From NCBI RefSeq assembly GCF_016597725.1, contig NZ_VCGY01000001.1, positions 558,001 to 622,000 on the forward strand: DNA of 64,000 nucleotides, given 5' to 3'. Below, piece after piece: positions 55,231 through 64,000 of the stretch. This DNA comes from Marinobacter sp. 1-4A. GTDB taxonomy: Bacteria > Pseudomonadota > Gammaproteobacteria > Pseudomonadales > Oleiphilaceae. The notes under the pieces are model-generated. The model was not told the origin of the DNA and ran no database searches. It saw only the letters and a list, made by a program, of their open reading frames with translations. The first letter of the stretch is position 1. Every line of letters starts with the position of its first letter. A program made the translations under genes and the position numbers.

Positions 55231-56355
55231 ATGAGAATTGGTGTATTAGGTGCCGGCCAACTGGGAAGAATGCTTGCCCTCGCCGGTTATCCGCTGGCCA
55301 AAACCTTTGTTTTCTATGACATGTCCGGCAGCCCCAGCGCTGGTCTGGGTGAAGTCATCATCGACCGCGAAGGCAAATACCTCGACGACTTCCTATCGCG
55401 GGTCGATCGCGTCACCTACGAGTTTGAACATCTCCCGGTAGATGTGGCAGAAAAGCTGGCGAGAGAAAAACCCGTTCACCCCTGCCCCCGCGCCCTGCAG
55501 GTTTGCCAGAACCGCGAAGCCGAAAAAACACTGTTCGGCGAGCTTGGCATCCCCACACCACAATGGAGAATCGCCGACAGCGCTGAGTCCCTAAAAGCCG
55601 CAGCAGAAAGCCTTGGCTGCCCGGTTGTAGCCAAATCCAACACCGAAGGCTATGACGGCAAAGGCCAGGCTGTATTGAAGAGCCCCGAAGATGCAGAAGC
55701 CGCATGGGAAAGTATTGGGCACCCACGGCTAATGGTCGAAAAATTTGTAGAGTTCAGCCGCGAAGTGTCTATCATCGCTGTGCGTGGTGAAGATGGCCAA
55801 CTGGCGTTTTACCCGATTTCAGAAAATGTTCACCACGAAGGCATTCTTCGGTATGCCATTGCGCCAGCACCGAAGCTTGAAAAACACGTTCAAGAAGATG
55901 CAGAGCGATATATAAAAGCTCTGTTGAATGAACTGGGGTACGTAGGTGTACTTACACTTGAGCTTTTTGAAACAGCCAATGGACTGGTCGCAAATGAGAT
56001 GGCACCCCGAGTTCACAACTCCGGGCACTGGACCATTGAAGGCGCGATGACCAGCCAGTTTGAGAACCATATTCGGGCGGTGAGCGGGCACCCACTGGGC
56101 AGTGTTGAGCATCGCGGTTTAAGCTGCATGATTAACATCATTGGAGAACACGGCGATGTTGAACGCTTACTTGAACTCCCCTACGCTCATGTACACCTTT
56201 ACAATAAAGGCGAACGGGCTGGCCGCAAGCTAGGCCACGTCAACGTATTGGCCGACAGTTATGAAGAACTGGTTTGGCGAGTTCGGAACTGTGTGCAGTT
56301 TTTACCCGGCAGCCCTGAATTCAGCAGCTCATTACACAGCAACCGTATAGCCTGA
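55231..56355 (+). CDS. purK: N5-carboxyaminoimidazole ribonucleotide synthase PurK
   Basis: PurK makes N5-CAIR from AIR, ATP and bicarbonate. The ATG at 55231 with AGGAG 8 bases upstream gives 374 residues. It is an ATP-grasp enzyme: N-terminal nucleotide fold (IGVLGAGQLGRMLALAG), ATP loop (CPVVAKSNTEGYDGKGQ) and the metal-binding Glu/Asn segment (NEMAPRVHNSGHWT). It is paired with purE. Confidence 0.97.
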   Translation: MRIGVLGAGQLGRMLALAGYPLAKTFVFYDMSGSPSAGLGEVIIDREGKYLDDFLSRVDRVTYEFEHLPVDVAEKLAREKPVHPCPRALQVCQNREAEKTLFGELGIPTPQWRIADSAESLKAAAESLGCPVVAKSNTEGYDGKGQAVLKSPEDAEAAWESIGHPRLMVEKFVEFSREVSIIAVRGEDGQLAFYPISENVHHEGILRYAIAPAPKLEKHVQEDAERYIKALLNELGYVGVLTLELFETANGLVANEMAPRVHNSGHWTIEGAMTSQFENHIRAVSGHPLGSVEHRGLSCMINIIGEHGDVERLLELPYAHVHLYNKGERAGRKLGHVNVLADSYEELVWRVRNCVQFLPGSPEFSSSLHSNRIA

Positions 56356-56369
56356 ATCATCTTACGGGG

Positions 56370-56397
56370 TTGATATCGCTCAAATCGACCCTATATT
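56370..56397 (+). promoter_or_regulatory. sodB promoter
   Basis: TTGATA and TATATT lie 16 bp apart in the 89-base gap after purK, with AGGGAG before the sodB ATG. No Fur box is evident. Confidence 0.72.
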
Positions 56398-56444
56398 AGT
56401 GCAGTAACACTCACCATAATAGAGAGACTAGGGAGAACGACCTC

Positions 56445-57023
56445 ATGGCATTTGAACTTCCAGCACTACCTTACGCAAAAGACGCACTAGCACCACACAT
56501 CTCTGCTGAAACCCTCGAGTATCATTACGGGAAGCATCACAACACCTACGTAACCAAGCTTAACGGTCTGGTTGAAGGTACCGACAACGCCAACAAGTCG
56601 CTTGAAGATATTATCAAAAGCGCTAGCGGCCCGCTGTTCAACAACGCAGCTCAGGTGTGGAACCACACTTTCTATTGGCACTGCCTAAGCCCTAACGGCG
56701 GCGGCGAGCCAACAGGTGCGGCAAAAGAAGCCATCGAAAAGGCTTTCGGTTCTTTCGATAACTTCAAGAAAGAATTTAATGACAAGGCAGCCAACAACTT
56801 CGGCTCTGGCTGGACTTGGCTGGTAAAGAAGGCTGATGGCAGCGTTGCCATTGCCAACACCAGCAACGCAGAAACACCGCTTACCGGCGCAGACAAGCCT
56901 GTTCTGACGGTAGATGTTTGGGAGCACGCCTACTATATTGATTACCGCAACTCCCGTCCGAACTATTTGGAAGCGTTCTGGAATCTTGTTAACTGGGATT
57001 TCGTGAACGAAAATCTGGCCTAA
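56445..57023 (+). CDS. sodB: Iron superoxide dismutase SodB
   Basis: A 192-residue cytoplasmic dismutase. Metal ligands are the His in YHYGKHHNTYV, His in WNHTFYW, and Asp and His in DVWEHAYYIDY. The AQVWNHTFYW and GSGWTWLV context and the length favour the Fe type over Mn. A rho-independent terminator follows. It is next to bifA, as in Pseudomonas aeruginosa. Confidence 0.96.
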   Translation: MAFELPALPYAKDALAPHISAETLEYHYGKHHNTYVTKLNGLVEGTDNANKSLEDIIKSASGPLFNNAAQVWNHTFYWHCLSPNGGGEPTGAAKEAIEKAFGSFDNFKKEFNDKAANNFGSGWTWLVKKADGSVAIANTSNAETPLTGADKPVLTVDVWEHAYYIDYRNSRPNYLEAFWNLVNWDFVNENLA

Positions 57024-57071
57024 TCAATTTGGCTAGTGTTCCAGATTCAGCTGGTAACGGCTGAATGTAAG

Positions 57072-57096
57072 ACGCCCGCATTCAGCGGGCGTTTTT
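57072..57096 (+). terminator. sodB terminator
   Basis: Stem ACGCCCGC / GCGGGCGT with loop ATTCA is followed by a T run, 48 bases after the stop. The 196 bases from here to bifA hold no gene. Confidence 0.9.
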
Positions 57097-57292
57097 GTAT
57101 AATCATTAATCAAATTTACAAATTGAAACGCCAGTATCCTGAACTATTTGAAATAATCGTCGATACTTGATGATGCAGTGTCGTTTAATCTAAACCATAA
57201 TCCGTACCGTTGGCGCCATTTCGCTAAAGTCGCCAGCGCAATCCAGCTTCAAGTCTACGGGCGCCTAGTGGATAGGCTAACGACGGGTCTAA

Positions 57293-59353
57293 ATGCGGAA
57301 ATCTTTTGAGGTTGAAAATCGTCTCGGCTATAGAATCCTTCGCTGGATACTGGCCGTCGCGCTGATCAGCGGTGTGATTTTCAGCGCCATACAGGTGGTG
57401 CTAGATGCACGCCGCGTGTCTGCCGATCTGGACAATGAAGCCATGCAAACCATCGCCATGGTTAAAGATGCAGCAACTCAAGCTGTGTTCAGCATTGACG
57501 CTGATCTGGCAGACCAAGTAGTGGACGGCCTGTTTGCTCGTGAAGCCGTCCACCTAGCCCAGATACTCCACACAAACGAAGAGCCACTTAGCAGCCGTAA
57601 GCGACCTATGGCCGAGAGCATCTTTAGGCCGTTGACTGACGCCATTTTTGGTGTAGAGCGCCATTACCGCACAGAGCTGAAACGCAGCAACGGTTCAGGT
57701 TTGGTGTACGGTTATTTTGATGTTCACTACGATACGGTGCCAGCTGCCCACATATGGTTAGGACGCGCTACCGCGACCTTCACTTCAGTGGTTGCTACTG
57801 CGGTCATTCTCGGCATGGTTCTGTTCTTCGTGTTTTACATTCTGTTAACCCGCCCACTGTTGCGCATTGTACATTCGGTAAAACAGGTAGATCCGGCTCA
57901 CCCAGATGACCGCCTAATTGCTACGCCAGCTGGCCATGAGAAAGATGAACTCGGGCTTTGGGTGGGCGCCACCAACACTCTGCTAACTGCCATTGGTGAG
58001 AGCCAGAAGCGCCATCGCGAAGCTGAAGACAGAGTAAGCCGGCTCGCACGCTACGATCAGCTTACAGGGCTGCTCAGCCGCGACAGTTTCATGGAACTGT
58101 TAAAGGCCGATATTGAAGAGTCCAAGCGCAGTCACATGCTGTTGTCCGTAACCGTATGCGGCATCGATGACTTCAAATCCATCAATGACCAATGCGGTTT
58201 TCGCTCAGGGGATCTTACCCTTCAAACCGTAGCAGATAGGCTGGTTAATTCTCTAAGTGGGTCGCGCTTCACAATCGCACGCCTTGGCGGAGATCAATTT
58301 GTTGTTGTAGAGAAAGGGCTCAAAGACGGCTTTCAGGCCGCTGATACTGCCGAAGCTATTCTCGCCGGGTTCAGCGAAGCCATAAACCTAGAGGGCCAGA
58401 CCGTTTCCATGACAGCAACATTGGGTATTGCACTTTACCCCTCTGATGCCAACCAGCCCGATCGTCTGCTCCAGAGCGCGGAGCAGACCATGATGCTGGC
58501 CAAACAAAAAGGCCGGGATCACTTTCAGTTCTACGTGGCTAGTATCGATCAGGAAATCCGAGACCGTAAACAGCTAGAGAACGATCTATCAAAAGCCTTA
58601 TCGCTTAACCAACTGCACCTTGTTTACCAGCCCCAGATAAATCTGGAGACCAAGCGGGTTATAGGCGCTGAAGCGCTGCTCCGCTGGGAGCATCCTGTGC
58701 GCGGGCTGGTACCGCCGGATTATTTCATCCCGGTTGCAGAGAATAACGGCTCCATTGTCGAAATTGGTCAGTGGGTTCTAGAACAAGCCTGTCTTCAAGC
58801 CAAACTTTGGGCAGACAAAGGGCTGCCGTTGCGCATTGCTGTAAACCTGTCCGCAGTGCAGTTACGCCAAAGCACGATTGTTGATGACATTCTGGGTACG
58901 TTGAAGCGCCACGATATTCCGGCCGGCCGGCTCGAACTGGAGGTGACAGAAACCAGCTTCATGACCAACCTGTCCGATGCCGTAGCCAAATTACATACCC
59001 TGAATCGAGCGGGCATAAGCCTTGCGGTAGACGATTTCGGTACTGGTTACTCCTCCCTCACCTACCTTAAAAAAATGCCGGTGCAACATCTGAAAATTGA
59101 TAAGCAGTTCATTCGTGACCTGCTCGTAAATGAAGAAGATACTCGCATCACCAACACCATCATCGACCTTGGCAGAAGCCTCAATTTAACCGTTGTCGCC
59201 GAAGGTGTGGAAACGGCAGAGCAAGAGTATTATCTCACCCAACGGGGGTGCAAACTGGCGCAGGGGTACTTTTTCAGCAAGCCCCTGCGACCAGCTGATT
59301 TCGAGACGTTTGTGCAGGGATTTCACGAGAAAATCGTAGAAAATAACACCTGA
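57293..59353 (+). CDS. bifA: c-di-GMP phosphodiesterase BifA
   Basis: A 686-residue membrane enzyme that degrades c-di-GMP and so favours swarming and dispersal. It has two membrane helices (about 16-36 and 165-185) around a periplasmic domain, then HAMP-like, GGDEF and EAL domains. The GGDEF motif is degenerate (GGDQF, about residues 332-336), as in Pseudomonas BifA. The EAL domain has its catalytic residues (AEALLRWEHP, VTETSF, DDFGTGYSS, EGVETAEQ). Its place after sodB matches Pseudomonas. Confidence 0.92.
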   Translation: MRKSFEVENRLGYRILRWILAVALISGVIFSAIQVVLDARRVSADLDNEAMQTIAMVKDAATQAVFSIDADLADQVVDGLFAREAVHLAQILHTNEEPLSSRKRPMAESIFRPLTDAIFGVERHYRTELKRSNGSGLVYGYFDVHYDTVPAAHIWLGRATATFTSVVATAVILGMVLFFVFYILLTRPLLRIVHSVKQVDPAHPDDRLIATPAGHEKDELGLWVGATNTLLTAIGESQKRHREAEDRVSRLARYDQLTGLLSRDSFMELLKADIEESKRSHMLLSVTVCGIDDFKSINDQCGFRSGDLTLQTVADRLVNSLSGSRFTIARLGGDQFVVVEKGLKDGFQAADTAEAILAGFSEAINLEGQTVSMTATLGIALYPSDANQPDRLLQSAEQTMMLAKQKGRDHFQFYVASIDQEIRDRKQLENDLSKALSLNQLHLVYQPQINLETKRVIGAEALLRWEHPVRGLVPPDYFIPVAENNGSIVEIGQWVLEQACLQAKLWADKGLPLRIAVNLSAVQLRQSTIVDDILGTLKRHDIPAGRLELEVTETSFMTNLSDAVAKLHTLNRAGISLAVDDFGTGYSSLTYLKKMPVQHLKIDKQFIRDLLVNEEDTRITNTIIDLGRSLNLTVVAEGVETAEQEYYLTQRGCKLAQGYFFSKPLRPADFETFVQGFHEKIVENNT

Positions 59354-59376
59354 CCCATTACCTGTGAGGATTTGCC

Positions 59377-59964
59377 ATGGGCACTACCATTATTGGCCTG
59401 ATCGTTATTGCCGTTGCGGTAATCTATCTGGTTTTTATTTATAACCGTCTGGTTTCTCTGCGCAACCAGTTCAAAAATGCCTTTGCGCAGATTGATGTGC
59501 AACTCCAACGCAGGCACGACTTGATTCCTAATCTGGTAGAAGCTGCCAAAGCCTATCTAACCCATGAAAAATCAACGCTCACACAAGTCATGGAAGCCAG
59601 AAACAATGCGGTGAGCGCCCAGAAAGACGCCGCAAAAGATCCCGGCGACGGCACCAAAATTCAGCGTCTTGGCGGCGCCGAGAATCTGCTAACCAAAGCT
59701 CTAGCCAACTTCTATGCGGTAGCGGAGAACTATCCTGACCTGAAGGCCAATGAGACCATCCAGCAATTGATGGAAGAGCTTTCCAGCACAGAAAATCGCG
59801 TGTCTTTTGCCCGCCAAGCCTATAACGATGGTGTGATGAGCTACAACATCTTCCGCGAGCAATTTCCCAATAACGTGATTGCAGGCATGTTTGCCTTCAA
59901 AGAAACCTCCCAGCTGGAACTTGAGTCTCCAGAGGCCCGTCAGGCGCCTAAAGTGGCCTTTTGA
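59377..59964 (+). CDS. LemA family protein
   Basis: A 195-residue inner-membrane protein with one N-terminal helix (TIIGLIVIAVAVIYLVFIYNRL) and a helical bundle (LRNQFKNAFAQIDVQLQRRHDLIPNLVEAAK), the LemA signature. GAGGA lies 7 bases before the ATG. It is 11 bases before the M48 protease gene, a common pairing in bacteria whose joint role is not well known. Confidence 0.92.
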   Translation: MGTTIIGLIVIAVAVIYLVFIYNRLVSLRNQFKNAFAQIDVQLQRRHDLIPNLVEAAKAYLTHEKSTLTQVMEARNNAVSAQKDAAKDPGDGTKIQRLGGAENLLTKALANFYAVAENYPDLKANETIQQLMEELSSTENRVSFARQAYNDGVMSYNIFREQFPNNVIAGMFAFKETSQLELESPEARQAPKVAF

Positions 59965-59975
59965 GGCCCTGACAC

Positions 59976-61985
59976 ATGGCTCACCCCGGGTTTTTCCAGC
60001 GTCAGGCCAGCGCCCGGCGCAACACCAGTCTGTTGGTCGTTTTGTTCCTTACAGCTGTGGTGCTGATCACTCTGGCTGTGTGTTTGGTGGGTTACTTCGT
60101 AACCCGCAGCGAAACCTCCAGCCAACCCTTCCATCACTGGCTGGTTTCCAGCCACGGTCTGATTACCGCCGCAGCCGTGGTAATTCTGATTTGCATGGGC
60201 TCATTGATACGCTGGGCGGATCTTGCCGGTGGCGGTAGTCGAGTTGCAAAAATGGTTGGCGCCCGCCCCATTGACCCAGATACTCGCGACAGCGACGAGC
60301 GCACGCTGTGCAATATTGTAGAGGAAATGGCCATTGCAAGCGGTGTGCCTGTGCCGGAACTCTACATCATGGACAACGAGACGGGCATCAATGCCTTTGT
60401 AGCGGGTTACACTCCTGGCTCGGCCGTTATGGTGGTCACTCATGGCGCGATAACACAGCTAACCCGAGACGAACTGCAAGGTGTTGTTGGGCACGAATTC
60501 AGCCATATATTTAATGGCGACATGCGTTTAAACGTTCGCCTGATTGCTTTGCTAGCTGGCATTTTGATGATCGGGCAGATTGGAGGGTTCCTGCTTCGCT
60601 CATCATTTTACAGCAGCGGGCGCACCGCCGGCCGCAACCGGGACGGACGAGCCCAAGCCGCCATGGGCGTTGTTGGCATAGCGCTGTTTGTAATCGGATA
60701 TGTGGGTGTTTTTTTCGGACGATTGATACAGGCCGCTGTATCCCGACAACGGGAAACCTTAGCCGATGCGTCTTCGGTGCAGTTCACCCGCAACCCGGAC
60801 GGCATTGGCGGCGCCCTCTTTAAAATTGGGCTCAGGGGTAGCTATTTGGATACCACCGGTCATGCCAGCAACATGAACCACATGTGCTTTGGAGAAGCGG
60901 CACGCATGAAGTTCACCTCGCTGCTTGCGTCTCATCCACCGATTGAACAACGCATTCACGCCATCCAGCCCGGGCTTATGGCGCGCCTGAAAAGCCGCCT
61001 TCGCGACACGGAATCGGGAGCCGACCTGCGCTCCGCAACGGCGGGATTTCAACCAGCTGGGGTTTCAGGCATCGCAAGTGCAGCCACCGACCTCTACGGC
61101 ACCGTCTCTGGCAGGCGCACGTCGCTTTCCGGCTCCGCAATTGCCACGCATGCTGCCCCCGGCCCCGACAGTATGCAAAGGCTCTCTGAAAGAGTCGGCA
61201 CCATCAGCCCTGAAGGTGAAGACTTTGCAATCAAGCTCCTCCAGCAGCTGCCCTCAACCTTTCGCGGCTTGCTCTATACCCGGGCGGGCGCCATTCAGCT
61301 GTGTTATGCGCTGCTTATCAGCGATCTGACCCAACAAGAGCAGACTAAACGGCTCGAATTGCTTCCCGAACATTCGTTATTTGGCCCGCAATCCGACCTG
61401 ATTGCAAAGCTGATCCCGACACTCCAGAAAATGGGTGACGCCGTTCGCTTCCCGGCCTTAGAGCTGGCAATGCCTGCACTCAGGAAGCTCGATCCTGAAG
61501 AACGGGCGGATTTGATTCGGTGGGTAAGAGTATTAGTGAACGCAGACAACAAAGTAACGCTGTTTGAGCTGGCGCTTACCAGTTTCCTTTCGCGCCACCT
61601 CGGAGTGGATGCTGCCCGGGCCATTCCCGTTCGCTATCGCAGCTATAAGACCGTGATGCCTGCATTGCAACAGCTTCTGAGCCTCTTGGCTCGAGCCGGG
61701 GTAGGCAACACTCAACACGAGGCTCAAGCGCTGTACCATGAAGCTATGGCGGGCTTCGCCAGCAGCGGTAGTGAAGACCACCCAATGCTGGCAAAAGTAA
61801 GCATGCGTCAGTTGCAGGAAGCACTGACATCACTGAACGGGCTCTCTCCGTTGTTAAAGCCTGCTGTTATCGACGCCTGCGGACACTGCATCACTTACGA
61901 TGGAGTAATTGAGCCGAGGGAGTACGAACTCATGAGGCTAGTGGCAGACCAAATGGACTGCCCAATGCCACCGATGGTGGTGTGA
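59976..61985 (+). CDS. M48 family membrane metallopeptidase with long C-terminal domain
   Basis: A 669-residue zinc protease related to HtpX. Two N-terminal membrane helices lead to the catalytic domain with HEFSH (zinc ligands and Glu) near residues 174-178. Another hydrophobic pair follows (LIALLAGILMIGQIGGFLL and AAMGVVGIALFVIGYVGVFF), then the downstream Glu in RQRETLADASSVQF. The last 300 or so residues are a helical extension absent from plain HtpX. Paired with LemA, it may act on envelope proteins; the substrate is unknown. Confidence 0.88.
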   Translation: MAHPGFFQRQASARRNTSLLVVLFLTAVVLITLAVCLVGYFVTRSETSSQPFHHWLVSSHGLITAAAVVILICMGSLIRWADLAGGGSRVAKMVGARPIDPDTRDSDERTLCNIVEEMAIASGVPVPELYIMDNETGINAFVAGYTPGSAVMVVTHGAITQLTRDELQGVVGHEFSHIFNGDMRLNVRLIALLAGILMIGQIGGFLLRSSFYSSGRTAGRNRDGRAQAAMGVVGIALFVIGYVGVFFGRLIQAAVSRQRETLADASSVQFTRNPDGIGGALFKIGLRGSYLDTTGHASNMNHMCFGEAARMKFTSLLASHPPIEQRIHAIQPGLMARLKSRLRDTESGADLRSATAGFQPAGVSGIASAATDLYGTVSGRRTSLSGSAIATHAAPGPDSMQRLSERVGTISPEGEDFAIKLLQQLPSTFRGLLYTRAGAIQLCYALLISDLTQQEQTKRLELLPEHSLFGPQSDLIAKLIPTLQKMGDAVRFPALELAMPALRKLDPEERADLIRWVRVLVNADNKVTLFELALTSFLSRHLGVDAARAIPVRYRSYKTVMPALQQLLSLLARAGVGNTQHEAQALYHEAMAGFASSGSEDHPMLAKVSMRQLQEALTSLNGLSPLLKPAVIDACGHCITYDGVIEPREYELMRLVADQMDCPMPPMVV

Positions 61986-61995
61986 GCAAGCAGGC

Positions 61996-63957
61996 CTACG
62001 GGGCCTGCTCCCCCTCCCCTGTACTGAACAAAACGTTCACACCCGGGTTTGATTTAACCTCTGGGAGGCCCAGCTTGTTGCGTATATCGAGATTGACCTT
62101 CCAGAGTTTATTGAACTTCTCCGAGGTAACCGTAACTGCTTCCGCTTTACCCAACATGATCTTCGGCCGCAAAAACACCAGCAGATTACGCTTTACCCGG
62201 CGCTCAGACTCCGACGAAAACAACCGGCCCAGATATGGGATATCGCCCAACAGCGGTACCTTGCTCTTGCTGACCGTGTAATCATCGCGGGTAAGACCGC
62301 CCAGCACGATGGTTTCACCATCATCCGCGAGCACGGTTGTCTTGATCTCACGCTTGTTAGTTACGATGTCAGATGCGTTATCAATGCTATCGGCTACGCT
62401 TTCTGTTGTTTGCTCTACCACCAGCCTCACAAGCCCATCCGCGCTGATTGTTGGCGTTACCTTTAACGTAAGACCAATATCGCGACGCTCAATGGTCGTG
62501 AACGGGTTAGTAGTGCCATCACCAGCCACCGTAGATTGACCCGTACGGAAAGGCACATTTTGGCCCACAATAATTTCCGACTCTTGGTTATCCAATGTGA
62601 TTATGCTCGGCGTCGATAATAGGTTTGCCGCCGCTGAGGTGGACAGCGCCTGCAGGAGAATGCCCCAGCTAACCCCACCCTTGTCTCTTTGGCCAGCCCC
62701 CATAGTTATGCCGCCAACCGCTGGCGCAATCGCTGATTCGGTCAATATTGCGCTCAGTACATCACCGAGGCTCCTACCAACGTTGCCAAAATTGGTGCCC
62801 ATCACGGGTGTTGAGGAGCCTGATTCATCGCCGACAGCTACCTGAACGCCCAAATCTTGACCCAGTTCATCACTGATTTCCACAATCGCAGCTTCAATCA
62901 ATACCTGAGCACGGCGCACATCCAGCGCAGCGACAATTTCCTCCGCTTCCTGCATCAAAGACGGCTCACCACGAACAACCAATGCGTTCAGCCCTTCATC
63001 TGCGAATACCGCAAAATTACCCTGAGGTTTCGTACTGGCGCCACCACCAGCCGCACCACTTCCACCGGCTGCCTCCTTGGTGACCTCACCCATAATGCCT
63101 TTTAAAAGCTCACTAAGGCCTTTTGCATCAGCATGCTTAAGACGGATAACTTTAGTGGCCCCACCACTGGCAGAAGGCTGGTCCAGCTGTGCAATCAGGC
63201 CGCGCATTTTGCCACGAAAGGTTTCATCGCCACGAAGAATAAGGCGATTGCTGCGCTCATCAGCAGTGACGCTGTATTTTCTTGCAGAGTTATCGTTACC
63301 TGCACGACCAAGCTCATCCGGAGCAAGCTCTTGCAATAAGGCAACCATATCGCCAACCCATGCCTCTTTTAGCTTGATAACTTCCACTTCGTATTTCGAC
63401 GGGCTATCCAACTCCCGAACAATTTGCTCCATGCGTTTAATATTAGACGCGTGATCACTAATAATCAGGGCATTGGCGGCAGCCACACCCGCAAGGTGAC
63501 CATACTTTGCGACCAAGGGCCGCAGAATAGGAACCAACTCCAGCGCGTTGGCGTTATCGATCTGGATAACCCGGGTTATAAGCTGCTCGGAGGGAATACT
63601 TGAAAAACGCCCCAGCACTTCGGCGGACTGCTTCGCATCAACTTGCTGAACAACCTTGATAACCTCTTCCCCGGGAATAGCCGTAAACCCGTGCACGTTG
63701 AGCACGGCTAGAAACAGGTCGTAGATTTCGTTCTTGTTCATCGGGGCACTGGAAAGAACCGTTACCTTGCCCTTCACCCTAGGGTCTACCACAAAGCTGT
63801 ATCCGGTAATGTCTGCAACCTGAGTAACAAAAGCGCGGATGTCTGCGTCTTTGAGGTTCAGCCGCCAGGTTTCGTCCTGAGCGTAGGCTGCCGACATAAG
63901 AGGAAGAAGGATAAGCAGAGCCAAGGTCCGCAATAAATTGGTCTTGTAGTTATACAT
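61996..63957 (-). CDS. gspD: Type II secretion secretin GspD
   Basis: The outer-membrane channel of the type II secretion system. From the ATG at 63957 (MYNYKTNLLRTL) it has 653 residues: a signal peptide ending AYAQD, N0-N3 domains (N0 WRLNLKDADIRAFVTQVADITGYSFVVDP), then the secretin barrel. The barrel carries the gate region VPFRTGQ and the conserved VPLLGDIPYLGRLF. The frame remains open to the window edge, so a start further upstream cannot be fully excluded. gspC is expected just outside. Confidence 0.95.
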   Translation of the reverse strand: MYNYKTNLLRTLALLILLPLMSAAYAQDETWRLNLKDADIRAFVTQVADITGYSFVVDPRVKGKVTVLSSAPMNKNEIYDLFLAVLNVHGFTAIPGEEVIKVVQQVDAKQSAEVLGRFSSIPSEQLITRVIQIDNANALELVPILRPLVAKYGHLAGVAAANALIISDHASNIKRMEQIVRELDSPSKYEVEVIKLKEAWVGDMVALLQELAPDELGRAGNDNSARKYSVTADERSNRLILRGDETFRGKMRGLIAQLDQPSASGGATKVIRLKHADAKGLSELLKGIMGEVTKEAAGGSGAAGGGASTKPQGNFAVFADEGLNALVVRGEPSLMQEAEEIVAALDVRRAQVLIEAAIVEISDELGQDLGVQVAVGDESGSSTPVMGTNFGNVGRSLGDVLSAILTESAIAPAVGGITMGAGQRDKGGVSWGILLQALSTSAAANLLSTPSIITLDNQESEIIVGQNVPFRTGQSTVAGDGTTNPFTTIERRDIGLTLKVTPTISADGLVRLVVEQTTESVADSIDNASDIVTNKREIKTTVLADDGETIVLGGLTRDDYTVSKSKVPLLGDIPYLGRLFSSESERRVKRNLLVFLRPKIMLGKAEAVTVTSEKFNKLWKVNLDIRNKLGLPEVKSNPGVNVLFSTGEGEQAP

Positions 63958-64000
63958 CTGGCGATTTTGTCCTGTATCGATGAACCCTGTCAGCGCCACT

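Overview
The window reads as a chromosomal segment of a marine gammaproteobacterium, most like Marinobacter or a close relative. That is an inference from gene orders rather than from a database search: flrA/fleQ-flrBC, lexA-sulA, sodB-bifA, olsBA, purEK, DUF1329, and a thiolase facing a long FabG. I see no prophage, integrase, insertion sequence or CRISPR array. Coding density is high on both strands.

Layout. 1-4.4 kb: flagellar master regulators on the minus strand (flrC cut by the window edge, flrB, fleQ/flrA, a small FliT-like gene), with a sigma-54 promoter in front of flrB. 4.5-10.7 kb: a DUF1329 protein, two small conserved proteins, the SOS operon lexA-sulA with two LexA boxes and a promoter, then an amidoligase / class I glutamine amidotransferase pair and a SIMPL protein. 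10.7-16.2 kb: tamA-tamB. 16.4-18.9 kb: a membrane protein resembling a voltage-sensor domain without a pore, and an amidase. 19-24.3 kb: sulfur genes (small protein, cysI, cysJ, and sulfide:quinone oxidoreductase with an unusual leader). 24.4-28.9 kb: a MacA-MacB-NodT tripartite exporter. 29-36.9 kb: Fur-box-controlled siderophore uptake genes (binding protein, TonB receptor, LysR regulator, second binding protein, two permeases, ATPase).

The iron operon ends in a scar. The ATPase gene has lost its 3' end exactly where a GGDEF gene on the other strand has also lost its 3' end. 37.7-39.3 kb: a chemoreceptor. 39.4-48.5 kb: a phosphate-themed stretch with olsB-olsA (ornithine lipids), a hydrolase and an M14 peptidase, a small ribbon-helix-helix / Lys-rich peptide pair, polyphosphate kinase and a phytase-like lipoprotein. 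The last two each have a clear two-repeat Pho box. An orphan ParA sits between them. 48.6-52.3 kb: tRNA-fMet, thiolase, long FabG, and a Val-Asp-Val tRNA operon. 52.3-64 kb: two envelope-type hypothetical genes, purE and purK, sodB, bifA, lemA, an M48 protease and gspD.

The most unusual non-coding structure is a pair of about 105-bp elements on either side of purE. Each has a perfectly self-complementary pair of 25-29-bp arms around a 53-54-nt loop. The loops are related between the two copies, while the arm sequences are largely different.
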